This document shows positions 33,309 through 43,415 of a DNA stretch of 64,000 nt, one piece after another. Origin of the DNA: Thalassia testudinum (lineage: Eukaryota; Streptophyta; Magnoliopsida; Alismatales; Hydrocharitaceae); contig JAZHRO010000036.1 of NCBI GenBank assembly GCA_037157565.1, positions 140,608,501 to 140,672,500 of the forward strand, read 5' to 3'. A model generated the notes under the pieces. The model worked only from the letters and a program-made list of their open reading frames with translations. It was not told the DNA's origin and made no database searches. Position numbers and translations under genes: made by a program. Each line of letters starts with the position of its first letter. The first letter of the stretch is position 1.

Positions 33309-34766
33309 ATGCCCTCCGTCCTACTCCTCCTCCCACCGACCACCCTTTCCCCACCCCTCCTCCTCTCCTCCTCCTTCACCCCTTCCCTCCAACCCACCTC
33401 CGCTCTCCTCCGCCGCAGCCCCCCCGCGCGACCCCTCACCGTCTCGGCCAACGCCACCCGCAGCGATAAGAACATCGTCCGGTTCCCCGCGCTGGATCGC
33501 CGCGCCTCCGCTCACAACCGCCTCCGATTCGTCCGCAAGCTCACCTCCCTCCTCCTCACGAAGCGCCTCCACTTCCTCCCACTCCGCGTCCTCCGCCGCT
33601 GCGCCGCCTACCTCCGCCCCACCCGCCCCGTCCTCCCCATGGTCCTCCGCTACCCCACCATCTTCCGCGTCGTCCGCACCCCCCCTTCCGGCGAGCTCGC
33701 CGTCGCCCTCACCCCCGCCGCCCTCTCCCTCGCCCGTGACGAGTCTTCCCTCCGCTCCCGCATCTCCTCCTCACTCGCCTCCAAGCTCCAGAAACTCCTC
33801 CTCCTCTCCTCCCATCGCCGCCTCCTCCTCCTCTCCAAGCTCGCCCACCTCGCTCCCGACCTCGGCCTCCCGCGCCGCTTCCGCTCCTCTCTCCTCCCCC
33901 TCCACCCCGACCTCTTCCGCGTCGCCCACACCTCCTACGGCCCCGCCCTCGAGCTCCTCTCCTTCGACCCCTCCCTCGCCGCCCCGCTCCCCCCCAAGCC
34001 CCACCCCTCCTCCCGCCCTCCCCCCATCATCGACCGCCCCCCGAGGTTCACCCCCGTCCGCCTCCGTAGGGGGCTCAACCTCAAGCGCAGACACGCCGAG
34101 TACCTCGCGAGGTTCGCTGCCCTGCCGGAGGCGAACCCGTACGCGGAACCCGCCGCCGCCTACGCCGCGGGGGAGGATATGGTGGCGGAGAAGAGGGCGT
34201 GCGCGGCTGTGAGGGAGGTCCTTGCGATGACGGTGGAGAGGAGGACGCTGGTGGACCACCTCACGCACTTCAGGACGGACTTTGGGCTGCCCAACAGGCT
34301 CAGGGCAATGCTGGTGAGGCACCCGGAGATGTTCTACGTGAGCGTCAAGGGGAAGAGGGACTCGGTGTTCCTCGTGGATGGGTATGACGAGGATGGGAAG
34401 CTCGTGGAGGAGGACGAGCTGGTGAAATTGCGGGGGACGCTGGCGGAGCTTGTGAGGGAGGGGAAGAGGATGAGGAGGGAGAGGAGGAAGAAGGGGATTA
34501 GTTATTATAAGGCTTATGATGATGATGATGATGAGGAGGAGGGGGAGGATGGTGGTGGTGGTGAGGAGGGAGAGTGGGGTTTGGTGGATGAGGAAGGCTT
34601 TGGTGGCGATTTGGAAGGCTTGTTTGAGAGCGGTGTTGGCGAGGATTGGGAGGATTGGAGTATGTTGGGGGAGGATGGGATGGTGGAGGTGGAGGAGTTG
34701 AGAGGGGAGGAGGTTGCAGAGTTCTGGAGACTCAAGGATCGAGTGGAAGGGGCGGATGCGTGGTGA
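33309..34766 (+). CDS. PORR-domain organelle RNA-binding protein, WTF1-like
   Basis: 485 residues, single exon, stop TGA at 34764-34766. PORR (plant organelle RNA recognition) proteins bind organellar RNA; maize WTF1 promotes group II intron splicing in chloroplasts, and other members act in mitochondria. Residues 1-50 are Ser/Leu/Pro/Arg-rich with almost no acidic residues, fitting a transit peptide; chloroplast versus mitochondrion cannot be settled by eye. The PORR domain runs about 55-365. Landmarks are RFPALDRR, LHFLPLRVLRR, VLRYPTIFRVV, DLGLPRRFR, LHPDLFRV, LTHFRTDFGLPNRLR and RHPEMFYVSVKGKRDSVFL. Residues 385-485 are a basic then very acidic Asp/Glu/Gly-rich tail. The start is supported by the Kozak-like context and GC-rich coding. 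Which PORR paralogue this is remains open. Confidence 0.92.
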   Translation: MPSVLLLLPPTTLSPPLLLSSSFTPSLQPTSALLRRSPPARPLTVSANATRSDKNIVRFPALDRRASAHNRLRFVRKLTSLLLTKRLHFLPLRVLRRCAAYLRPTRPVLPMVLRYPTIFRVVRTPPSGELAVALTPAALSLARDESSLRSRISSSLASKLQKLLLLSSHRRLLLLSKLAHLAPDLGLPRRFRSSLLPLHPDLFRVAHTSYGPALELLSFDPSLAAPLPPKPHPSSRPPPIIDRPPRFTPVRLRRGLNLKRRHAEYLARFAALPEANPYAEPAAAYAAGEDMVAEKRACAAVREVLAMTVERRTLVDHLTHFRTDFGLPNRLRAMLVRHPEMFYVSVKGKRDSVFLVDGYDEDGKLVEEDELVKLRGTLAELVREGKRMRRERRKKGISYYKAYDDDDDEEEGEDGGGGEEGEWGLVDEEGFGGDLEGLFESGVGEDWEDWSMLGEDGMVEVEELRGEEVAEFWRLKDRVEGADAW

Positions 34767-34980
34767 GAGAATGGAAATCAGCAATGCAGCCATCATCATC
34801 GGAGATTGAGAGAAGATCGACCATTGTGGATTGCTTCAAGGGAAGTAAGATTGTTTAAAGGTATAACCTTGTTTCTTTGGTCTTTTCCTTTTCATTTTCT
34901 TTTCTTGTTCTTTACCTTGCTTAGCATAGTTTAGCGGAGAAAATTTTTCGTAAGTTCAATGCAATAGATTGCATTGTTGC
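34767..34980 (+). terminator. 3' UTR and presumed polyadenylation region of the PORR gene
   Basis: 214 bp lie between the stop codon and the first base of a copia LTR. T-rich stretches occur at 34868-34915. No canonical AATAAA was seen, which is common in plants. The transcript may end here or within the adjoining LTR. Confidence 0.4.
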
Positions 34981-36653
34981 TGTTAGATTATCTTTTTCTT
35001 TTATTCTTGTCTTCACTATTTTTAATGTTGTTGGTGTGTCCCTTTGTAATTTTCCCTTGGAACTCTCTCTATAAGAGAGACTAGGATTTATGGAATAATC
35101 TGGAGACTCTATTTTGTTTTAAGATGGTATCAAAGTAGCCATCCTAAATCAATGTTTGATACCTACTTTATTCCCATCTCTTTTTTCTTCTTCCATCAAA
35201 TAAAACAAAAGATGGGGAGTAAAAGCAAGAGAATACCCTAAATCCTAGCCATCAGAGGTTGACTCCACTAGTTTCCCTTAGCCTCTAGGTCGACGATCGT
35301 TGTGGTAGCCTTGCCGTGCCATTGCCCAATCAACTGGGGTTGGATCTCAATTGCTCCTCATCCAACAGTGTTACCAGCTTCTTTCAAACCCTTGGTGTTG
35401 GTCTCCTCCACTTGATCAGGGCCTCCTCTTTGGCTATAGGGCCTTCGCCCCACCTACTGCAACTCTTGTGACGGTCGTGGCCTTCTCTTTCGTCTCCAAA
35501 TGGCCATGTGAGGGCCTTCATTGGCCCTTAAGTAATTTTTGCTACCATTGGTTGTCTCCAGCACAACTTTTTTGCATCCTGTGGGTCAAATAGAGATCTT
35601 GCTCCGTTCATGAACCTCTTGCTTTCCTCTTTAGTCTCCTGTGGCCCTCTTCTTTCCACTGGTAAGGTCTTCATGGCCTTTGGAAGCCATGCACGGTGAT
35701 TGCTTGTCATTGCACAGCCTCCGAAGTTTTTGTGGTGCCATTGAGAGCAGTATCATCCTGTTGATCAACCCTTATGTTCTGATTTCTTTGTTATGTAAGG
35801 GCTGATTCTTGCTATTGCTTCTTCTACCTATACATGGCAACATTAGTATCTTCTTCTACTACCATGAAAGCCAAATCTATGGTTTCATCTATTGTTGTGG
35901 TGATTCAAGACACCTCTATTAAACTCAATGGTGCCCAAAACTACATACGTTGGTTTCAGGTGTTCAATATTTTTGTGGGAGGATGGAAGGAGTTGTATAT
36001 TCTCACAAAGGAGATTCTTGACTCCATGGCACTAGGGTTAGATAAATGGGAGTGGGACGATTATTTAGCGATAAAGAATTGGATAACGAACAACATCGAG
36101 CCACATCACATATAGTGGCAAATATGCTATATAAGAAGACTAGCAATGAGACATGGGAGACTTTGGCCAAAAAGTTTTCTTAGAAATTGAGCCATGCTCG
36201 ACTTCCTAATATATATTATCGCATTTAGTTTATTGTCCAGGGGAACTGTCTCTCATGGAATACCATACCTTGATAGGGTCCCTTTATGAATAACTTAATT
36301 TTTTTTAGTCCTCTTATTGTGACACTCAGACACAATAGTGCAATAGTTGGTAGGCATACAGATTCTTGGATGGTTTGAGCCCTAGATATTAGTTAATGAA
36401 GGATTAGATATCGGCTTGGTCTGACATTCCTGACTTGAAGACAGTCTATGGGTGCTTCCATAAGATTGAGGTGGATTCTATCATTACTACTTATCCCATT
36501 ACATGCTGCTTAGGAGATGTCTGCTTTTGTTGTCTTTAGTGGGTGTGAGGGAAGGAGCGAAGGGTGTGGTCGAGGACATGGATGAATACAGGGAATAAGA
36601 GAGTCTAGGGTTCATGGAATAAACTAGAGACCCTATTTTCATTCTATAGTTCC
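34976..36653 (+). mobile_element. Copia-A: deletion-derivative Ty1/copia element with gag only
   Basis: The element spans 34981-36648, flanked by GTTGC (34976-34980) and GTTCC (36649-36653), a 4/5 match. The 5' LTR is 34981 to about 35124. A primer site, TGGTATCAAAG (initiator tRNA-Met type), is at 35125-35135. Gag follows. Near 36597 the sequence jumps into the 3' portion of the LTR (AGAGAGTCTAGGG... to 36648), so all of pol and the first part of the 3' LTR are missing. The LTR is homologous to that of Copia-B at 40.2 and 45.0 kb. Confidence 0.72.
35834..36280 (+). pseudogene. gag: Copia gag remnant (Copia-A)
   Basis: Starts MATLVSSSTTM, then SIKLNGAQNYIRWFQVF, resembling the copia gag N-terminal motif, and KWEWDDYLAIKNWITNNIEPH, before a stop at about 36114. 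Recognisable gag continues in another frame (SNETWETLAKKFS-like). A GRGRG-type basic end is visible near 36560-36580, just before the deletion point. Non-functional. Confidence 0.75.
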
Positions 36654-37139
36654 TATATGTTTTAGTGTTATTTTAATATTTAGCATGCATATGAGTTGTA
36701 GGATCTTCTATTCCCAAGGATTCGTGGCATTTTCTCTCAGCATTCACCTATAAATGGCTAGGATTAGTCATTGCTTAAACTAGAATAAGAGTGTAGTCTC
36801 ATTCTCTTAGAATTTCCTCGTTGGTTTGCCCACCCAAGATGATTTGCGACAAGGTATGGTGTTTAAGGATTCATGATATGCTGTTCTAGGGCAACTCTTG
36901 TATCCATGCTTATAAAGATCAATTTGTAAAATTAAAGGTAGCCTATGAATTTGTTTTGAACTATTACTTTCTAGTTAGGTTTTTAGATTGACTTGATTTG
37001 TACAATAAGATTGGAGGAGCAACCTTGTTCCGAGTATTTCCATTGTGGTATAGGCCAAATGGAAGACCTTACCCTAAAAATTAAAGGCAATTAAGAGTTT
37101 CAAGATTTCTTTTAATCCAGAAATTTTCCTTAATAACGT
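36654..37139. other. Intergenic or eroded LINE sequence
   Basis: Lies downstream, in the minus sense, of the LINE-B RT fragment; the rest of that LINE would be expected here but could not be recognised. Confidence 0.4.
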
Positions 37140-37544
37140 CCACAATAGGAGGGTTGCTCTCTTTCAATAGGTTTAATCAAGTGATTTCAAACCCCACCAA
37201 GGTACAAGCTAGAATCTTTGCAATCAAAAGGTATATGGAATTGGACAAAGCAATTGGCCAATGATAATCTAGTGCCTTAGCCATATCCCCTTTAAGAAGG
37301 AGGAACAACAAGAAATGGTTGATCTTGAAGAGATCACCTACCATCAAAGAGTCAAATGTAGCCAACACCTTGCATTTCACTGTTGGCCAAAATTATTTAA
37401 TGAATAGAATTAGGAGTCCATCTGGACCAAGGGAACCCTCTTGTTTCAAGGAGCAAGAGGCATGCCACACATCTCCTTTTGTGAATGGATGAATTGAAGA
37501 TGCCACATCTTCATTAAAGAGCCATCTTAGATGGTATCCATTCA
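37140..37544 (-). pseudogene. LINE-B reverse transcriptase, N-terminal fragment
   Basis: Minus strand reads SIHPFTKGDVWHASCSLKQ, then GSLGPDG, then FLLFLLLKGDMAKALDY and WPIALSNSIYLLIAKIL. This is the start of an L1-type RT domain (fingers, motif 0 to 2). The catalytic Asp pair is not present in this fragment. It is the continuation of the endonuclease part at 45421-46690; the two were separated by the LINE-A insertion, which is bounded by matching 13-bp TSDs. Confidence 0.8.
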
Positions 37545-38532
37545 AGTGCTAAATCCTTGGTCTTTGACACTCCTGGTCTAGCTGGTTCTCCTGGTCTAGA
37601 TGGTATCCATTCCAATGACATTAAAGGGCTCTCCTAGTCCAAATGGCTTCCTGATTTTCTTCCTTAAGGAGTTTTGGCAACTCCTTAAGGGGGAAATCAC
37701 AACAATCTTTAACCATTTGACGATTGGGGGGGACTTGGCCAAGATTAGTTGCTTCTCTCTTTCTCCTCCCAAAGGGAGAAGCAATGGAGTGTGTCAGTGA
37801 CTACAGGTCGATCGCCCTCTCCAACTTCATTTACTTGTCGGTTGCCAAGATGTTGGTGCATTTCTTAGGGACCGTTCTGGATCAACTTATTAGGCTTGTG
37901 CAGTCAGCCTTCATCTAGAGGCATTCGATCATGGAAAACTATGCAGTGGCCTCAGAAATCCTTTCAGCATGGAAGCGGAATGGGACTGAGGCTTTTTGCT
38001 AGAAGATTGATTTTTCCAAGGTCTACGATACCTTGGACTGGAGCTTCCTGTGGTCTTCTTTGCAATTGTGTGTCTTTCTGCAAGCCTAGATTTGGTGGAT
38101 AAAGACTTGCACCACCTCAACCCCCTGCTCAATTATGATCAATGATAGGCCTATAGGAGGTTGGATGAGCCTGAGGAGAAGGGCACGACATGGCTGCCCT
38201 TTTGCTCTTATGTTCTTCGTTCTTGCCATGGATTTCCTTATTGATGCTTGTTACGCCCTTTGTGATGTTGGACTTCTGAGGGGCTTTGCCTCCAACAGAG
38301 GGGGTATGGTAGTCCCTTTTCTATAGTACGCGAATGATACCATTTTCTTTTTTGATAGCTCGATGCTTATGCCCTGAACTGCGAGTCTCCTTGAGGCATT
38401 TGGGGAGGTGTCTAGCTTGAGAGTGAATCTACAAAAGTGTGGTTTTTTATGTTTTGGGATGTTCATTGAGTCGATTACGCAATGTGGAGATATCTTGGGG
38501 GTGCAACAATTGTAGACTCTGATTAAATATCT

Positions 38533-38604
38533 GGGCTTTCCACTTATGGTGGGTTGCATCACTAATCAGGGCTTTCCACTTATGCTGGGTCGCATCACTG
38601 CTAG
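38533..38604 (+). repeat. 36-bp in-frame tandem duplication in LINE-A
   Basis: Copy 1 is 38533-38568 and copy 2 is 38569-38604; both start GGGCTTTCCACTTATG and contain GCATCACT. It encodes a repeated GFPLM-type block. The second copy ends within the TSD of the adjacent hAT-like insertion. Confidence 0.9.
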
Positions 38605-39483
38605 ACAGGGTAAGACATGTTGTCGACATATTGCCGACATGTCATCGATATGTCGGTATCGACGCTCCAAGAGATATTGACACCCCTTGTCATATCTTTT
38701 TTTATGATGTTGGTTGATAAAATTGGACTTCTTAAGCATAAAATTTCCAACATATGGTTCCTTAAAAACATTTTGTTGTATGTGTAGGTGATTTCTAATT
38801 TACAAAGATTTTGAGGAATTATCATCATGAGGTAATGTTGTATGCAGTGAACCTATGTGCAACAATATGCCATATATCTAAAATTATATGCCTCAAATCT
38901 AATTTGGCTGATGATGGTGATACAAAGTAGTAGAAGCCTATATATCAAGTCTTAAGATCCTTCTCTTTGATACGATTTGTGAAAATCATGGCAAACAAAG
39001 AGTATAGATATCCATAGTGATGCAACCTACCCAAATACTTTCTCGTCCTCCAAAGAAATGGACGAAGGAAACATCCTAAGGTTGCAACTATATTAATGGC
39101 ATCTTGGAAATTTAGAGGCTTTAACCTCGTGTCTTGGTTATTTACGTCTGCGTTGAGATATTCAATATTGGGGATTCTTTTGTGATATGGTTGCTTTGTG
39201 TCTTTTTTCTTGAATGCTATGACTCTATCGATATGTCAGTAGGTATGTCAGTAGCACGTTTCTATTATATTTTCATTCAAAATATTTGATTTTGGTCTTC
39301 TAGGCATTTCTTCGTACATGTAGTAGTTATGAAAATGTTAATTATCATTAAATTTGTGACATTTGGAATCTTTTTGAGCGATTTTCCCAATATTCACAGA
39401 TATTAGCGATATATGTTCGACATATCCCCTTTTTGACTTGTTGATACGACATCGATATCGACATTTAAAACCTTGCTACTAGA
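38598..39483. mobile_element. hAT-like non-autonomous element with 8-bp TSD
   Basis: The element 38606-39475 (870 bp) has CAGGGTAAGACATGTTG at the left and, as complement, CAAGGTTTTAAATGTCG at the right (CARGGTNNNANATGTYG). It is flanked by CTGCTAGA (38598-38605) and CTACTAGA (39476-39483), a 7/8 match. The subterminal parts are rich in GTCGA/TCGATAT words in both orientations. No transposase. LINE-A protein reads correctly on both sides. Confidence 0.82.
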
Positions 39484-40196
39484 GACTGGACTTCTGTTGT
39501 AGAAAGGTTGGAGTGGCGACTACAAGGCTTGGTGGCTAGGCTTCTCTTTAGAGGTGGTAGATTGGTCCTACTCAACTCTGTCCTCTCAGTTCTACCCCTC
39601 CACTATCTCTTATTTTCAAGATACTAGTGGTGGCTTGAGGAGGATTGATATGATACGAAGGAGATTCTTGCAGTCATCCTCTTTAGGTGACAGATATATC
39701 CCCCTCGTGGCTTGGGAGGAGGTTTGCACACCCAGAGAGATGAGTAGCTTGGGGGTCTTACATCTGCAATTAATGAATGATGCTCTACTAGCAAAGTGAA
39801 TTCTGCAGATTATGGGCTCTCGACAGCCGTTTTGGAAGTAGATCTTGTGTGTCATATGGGGACACCATAGATTGGGAAGAGAGAACATTCAGTAGAGGAC
39901 CCTTCTCTTTTTGGTAGGGCTCATAGAAGGCACTTAGGAGGGTTTGGTCCTACTATTCCTTCTCAATCAGAAGGCATATTTGCGCTTCATGGAGGATTCC
40001 CTCGGTCATGATGACAATCTTGCTTCTGACTCTAAGAAGATCTGGGGAATGTGCTTACCTTCGAAGGCGAAGATCTTTGCGTGGCTTTTGAGGAGACGCT
40101 TGGATACTCAGTCCTACAAGTGCCATTGGGTTTCAAATTATGACGACTCTTGTATCTTTTGTGGAGGTTCGGAGGACACTGACCACCTTTTCTTTA

Positions 40197-40338
40197 TGTT
40201 GATGGAACAAATTTTCTTATTCTCACAATGCAATCCTAACCTCTCTTATATAGAGAGAAGGAGAAGGGAAAATTACATGAAGAGTTCTAAAAAAAACATA
40301 AAATTGAAAAATAGGTGTAACAAATAAGAACTCTAACA
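40197..40338 (-). repeat. 3' LTR of Copia-B
   Basis: 142 bp. Contains CTCTCTATATAAGAGAG on the minus strand, a palindrome with the TATA sequence at its centre. Homologous to 44945-45095 and to 34981-35124. Confidence 0.88.
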
Positions 40339-41632
40339 CTTGCCCTCAAGTTAGAGTGTAGATGTCCTTCAAGCCCAACTTGCTATAAAGGAAAGATTGT
40401 CGCTTTCTTGGAAGTACCTTTGTAAAGTTGCTAACTGTAGCTCAAAATATTTATATGGTGTTGCAATTTTCCCTCCATTACCGTGTTGTGTATAAAGTGA
40501 CCATCTCAATATGTTTTTGTCCTTTCATGGAAAACAGGATTAGAAGCAATATAGGTGGCGGATTTGTTGTCATAGAACATATGAGTAGGATTCTTCACAG
40601 GAATGCTAAGATCATTAAAAAATGAGGGAATTCGCATGACTTCACATGCGGTGTGAGCTATAGCTCTATACTCTACTTTTGTGCTAGACTGAGCAACCGC
40701 TGTCTACTTGTTGCGTTAAGACACCAAGTTGCCTCCAAGGAAAGCAACAAACCTTGTAGTGGATTTTCTATCTTTAGCTGGTCCAACATAATTAGCATTA
40801 GAATAGGGCAACAACTCCAGGTATCCATTTTTCTTGTAGAATGACCTCTCTCAGGAGATCCCTTTAGGTACTTTAGAATAAGGTATACATCATGCCAATG
40901 ACTATAACATGGCTTTCCATATATTGGTTGATCTTACTCACTGCAAAACTGATATTTGGACAAGTAATAGTTAAATAAAGCAATTACCAATAATATTTTT
41001 GTGCCTGTGCACATCTTCAAAGATAAAATCCTCAACATGAACATGTTTACCATTTTGCTCAGTAGGAACAGCAGAAGGCTTGGTGTTAAGAAACCCTGCA
41101 TCCTCAAGAATTTCAAGAGTGTATTTCCATTGGGAGAGAGCGACTCGATACTTGTCTTTGACAGCCTGTATGCCCAAGCAATATTGCAATTCACTAAGAT
41201 CCTTTGTAACGAAGGACTTCTGCAGAAAATCCTTCACCTCTTGGATTCCAGCTGTATCATCTCTCGTTAGTATTATGTCATCAACATATACTATCATATA
41301 ACATTGCCAGTGGTTGTCCTTTTAATAAAAATGGAGTGGTCAGAAGTGGACGTCGTAAAATCGACCTTCATTACTTTTATGCTCAGCCTATCAAATCATG
41401 CACGAGTACTCTATTTGAGGTCATAAATTGCCTTCTTCAACTTGCATATAGACTCCTCAACCTCATAATGAAGAAGTTGAGGCATATACACTAACTCTAA
41501 GAGATCAGCATAGAGAAAGGTATTCTTAATGTCTAGTTGGAAGAAAGGCCAATCTAGATTAATAGCTACATAAATGATGGTATGGATGAAATTGATTCTT
41601 GCTATTGGTGAAAACGTTTCAAAGTAGTCCAC
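40339..41632 (-). pseudogene. Copia-B reverse transcriptase and RNase H remnant
   Basis: The minus strand starts at MDYFETFSPIARINF (41632), then WPFFQLDIKNTFLYADLLELVYM, a CKLKKAIYDLK segment, and after a break the catalytic YVDDIILT with Asp codons at 41277-41282, intact. DLSELQYCLGIQ, YTLEILEDAGFLNTKPS and PTEQNG follow. RNase H (40960-40339) reads, in several frames, ARSSAEAEY-like, RIPSFFNDLSIPV and SNPVFHERTK-like segments up to the polypurine tract. The RT active site looks intact although the frame is broken. Confidence 0.82.
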
Positions 41633-43415
41633 CTCGTTCGTTTATGTGAATCCCTTAGCCACTAGGCTTGCTTTAAACTTGCCAACACTGTCATTTGCAT
41701 GATATTTGACAATGTGCATTCACTTGCAATCAACAATCTTTGCATAAAGGGATCCATAGAGCACAATGTCTCATGTATCACAAGTGATGAGTGCCTCCAT
41801 CTAGGCATCTATAGTTGCAACCCATTTGGGATCTTGGAAAGCCTCATGATAGTTACGTGATACGATGACGTTGCAAAGAGCCTGTGAGAATTGTTGCACG
41901 AAAGAATCTAAATGGGTAGTAAAAGTATAATGAGAGATTGAATGCATAGTACAAGATATAACCGACTTCCTCAGTGCAATAGGTCTGTCATCATCCCTAC
42001 TCGAGCTCTTTGTCGAGGGGAGAGGAGCATCTAGAGTAGGTATGGTTGGAGGCATCTCGCTTTCTGGGATGTTGCTTGTGTTATAAGTAGGAGAGACAAG
42101 AACAAGTATAGGCATAGGCATATCTGGTGGTGTCTCCTGCCGTTGGTAAACCTTGGATTGGAACTTAGTAGCACGCCCCTCAGTTGAGAAGTAGGGAACC
42201 TTCTTAAAGAAGGTAACGTCGGCACTAACATGGTAATGTTGGTTGACTTGGTCATAGTACCTATACCTCTTTTGAGTGTGGGAGTATTCTAGGAACACAC
42301 TTAGTAGCCTGAGGAGAAAGTTTGTCAGGGCGACTAAAATTATGTACAAAATAGACACACCCAAAGGTGTGAAGGGACAAAGGGAGCATGTCATTGTCTG
42401 GATGAAGTGGAATGGTGTATCACCTATAAGAACAGGAGATGGTCTACGATTTATAAGATAGATAGTAATGAGGACAACATCCCCCTAAACAAGAAGTGTC
42501 CTAACAATATCAAGAATATGGCATAACTTTCTCTTTGCAACCCTATTCAATTGGGATGTGTAGGGTAGGAGGTTTGATGAATTGTCCTATTTTCCTTAAG
42601 AAAGGATCGAAGGGGGCATTGAAAATATTCAAGTGTGAGAAGACATTTTGAACTTCAAAAAAGAACTTTATTATAGAAAATAATTTAGACCTATCTTTCA
42701 TAAGAAACACCTAGGAAGTACGACTAAAATCAACAACAAAAACAACAAAATATTTATTTTTTTGAAAGGATAAAAACAACAAACTATTTATGATCAGACC
42801 CAATACTAACACGATAAGGGCCCTAGACATCATAGTGAACCAAACTAAGGATACTCTGACTCCGTCGCTTCAAATGGGATGAGAATGGATGTTAGTGATG
42901 TTTCCTTAGTTGACAGGCCTTACAGTCAAAGGTAATGCAGGAGGGAAGATCTAGGAACATTTGTCGTAGCTTAGATTCTGATGGATGGCCAAGTCGGTAG
43001 TGTCATAGAAGTGGGTTGGAGGAGATGGATGTGGTGCCAGCAAAAATAAAGGGTAAATTGAAGTAGTACAACCTACCATGCTCAAAGCCTCCACCAATCA
43101 TTTGGTTTGTCCGAATGTCTTGAAAGTAATAATGATCTTCATTCAAGATAGTGTGACACTTTAACTGTTTACAAATTTGACTAAACAAAAGACTAAGAGG
43201 AAATTCAGGGGCGTAGTAGATGTTCGTATGCTTTAATATAGGGGAAAACTCCACAGTGCCAACAGAAGTAACGGAAGACTTGCTCCCGTTAGCAGGACGA
43301 ATAGAGTTAATAGTGGCTGATTCCCTAGAAGTGGATAGACTTGAAACCCTACTAGTAAGATGAGTAGAGGCCCTAGAGTTGATGATCCAGTCAAAAGTAC
43401 TTGTATAGGTAGCAT
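41633..43415 (-). pseudogene. Copia-B GAG-pre-integrase and integrase remnant
   Basis: The minus strand near 43000-42850 reads HYRLGHPSESKL and CKACQLRKHH, the zinc-binding GAG-pre-integrase block (H-x-H...C-x-x-C type), followed by a VHYDV-GPYRV-like integrase start. The C-terminal end of integrase is at 42330-42180 with YSHTQKRYRYYD and HVSADVTFFKKVPYF. The catalytic core in between is eroded by stops, and I could not assign all DDE residues. Confidence 0.72.

Larger units (their letters stand above)
37590..40196 (+). pseudogene. LINE-A reverse transcriptase and zinc-knuckle region, interrupted
   Basis: The reading (several frames) runs NGFLIFFLKEFWQLLKGEI, CVSDYRSIALSNFIYL, QSAFI, IMENYAVASEILSAWKRNG, an RQGCP-like segment, FVLAMDFL and then the catalytic box at 38327-38338. 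That box reads Y-A-N-D rather than Y-A-D-D (codon AAT at 38333-38335). After the 870-bp hAT-like insert it resumes at 39484 with DWTSVVERLEW, then IDMIRRRFLQSSSLGD and LGVLHLQLMNDALLAK. The zf-RVT part has SKAKIFAWLLRRRL, CIFCGGSEDTDHLFF (40150-40196), where Copia-B interrupts. Dead by stops, active-site loss and insertions. Confidence 0.88.

Noticed and set aside
33160..34212. 350-residue plus-strand ORF overlapping the PORR gene
   Set aside because: Ser/Pro-only low-complexity shadow of the C-rich coding strand; the PORR frame has a clear domain and start.
33771..34799. 342-residue minus-strand ORF opposite the PORR gene
   Set aside because: Antisense shadow caused by codon bias; composition is Leu/Pro/His then Glu/Gly repeats with no domain.
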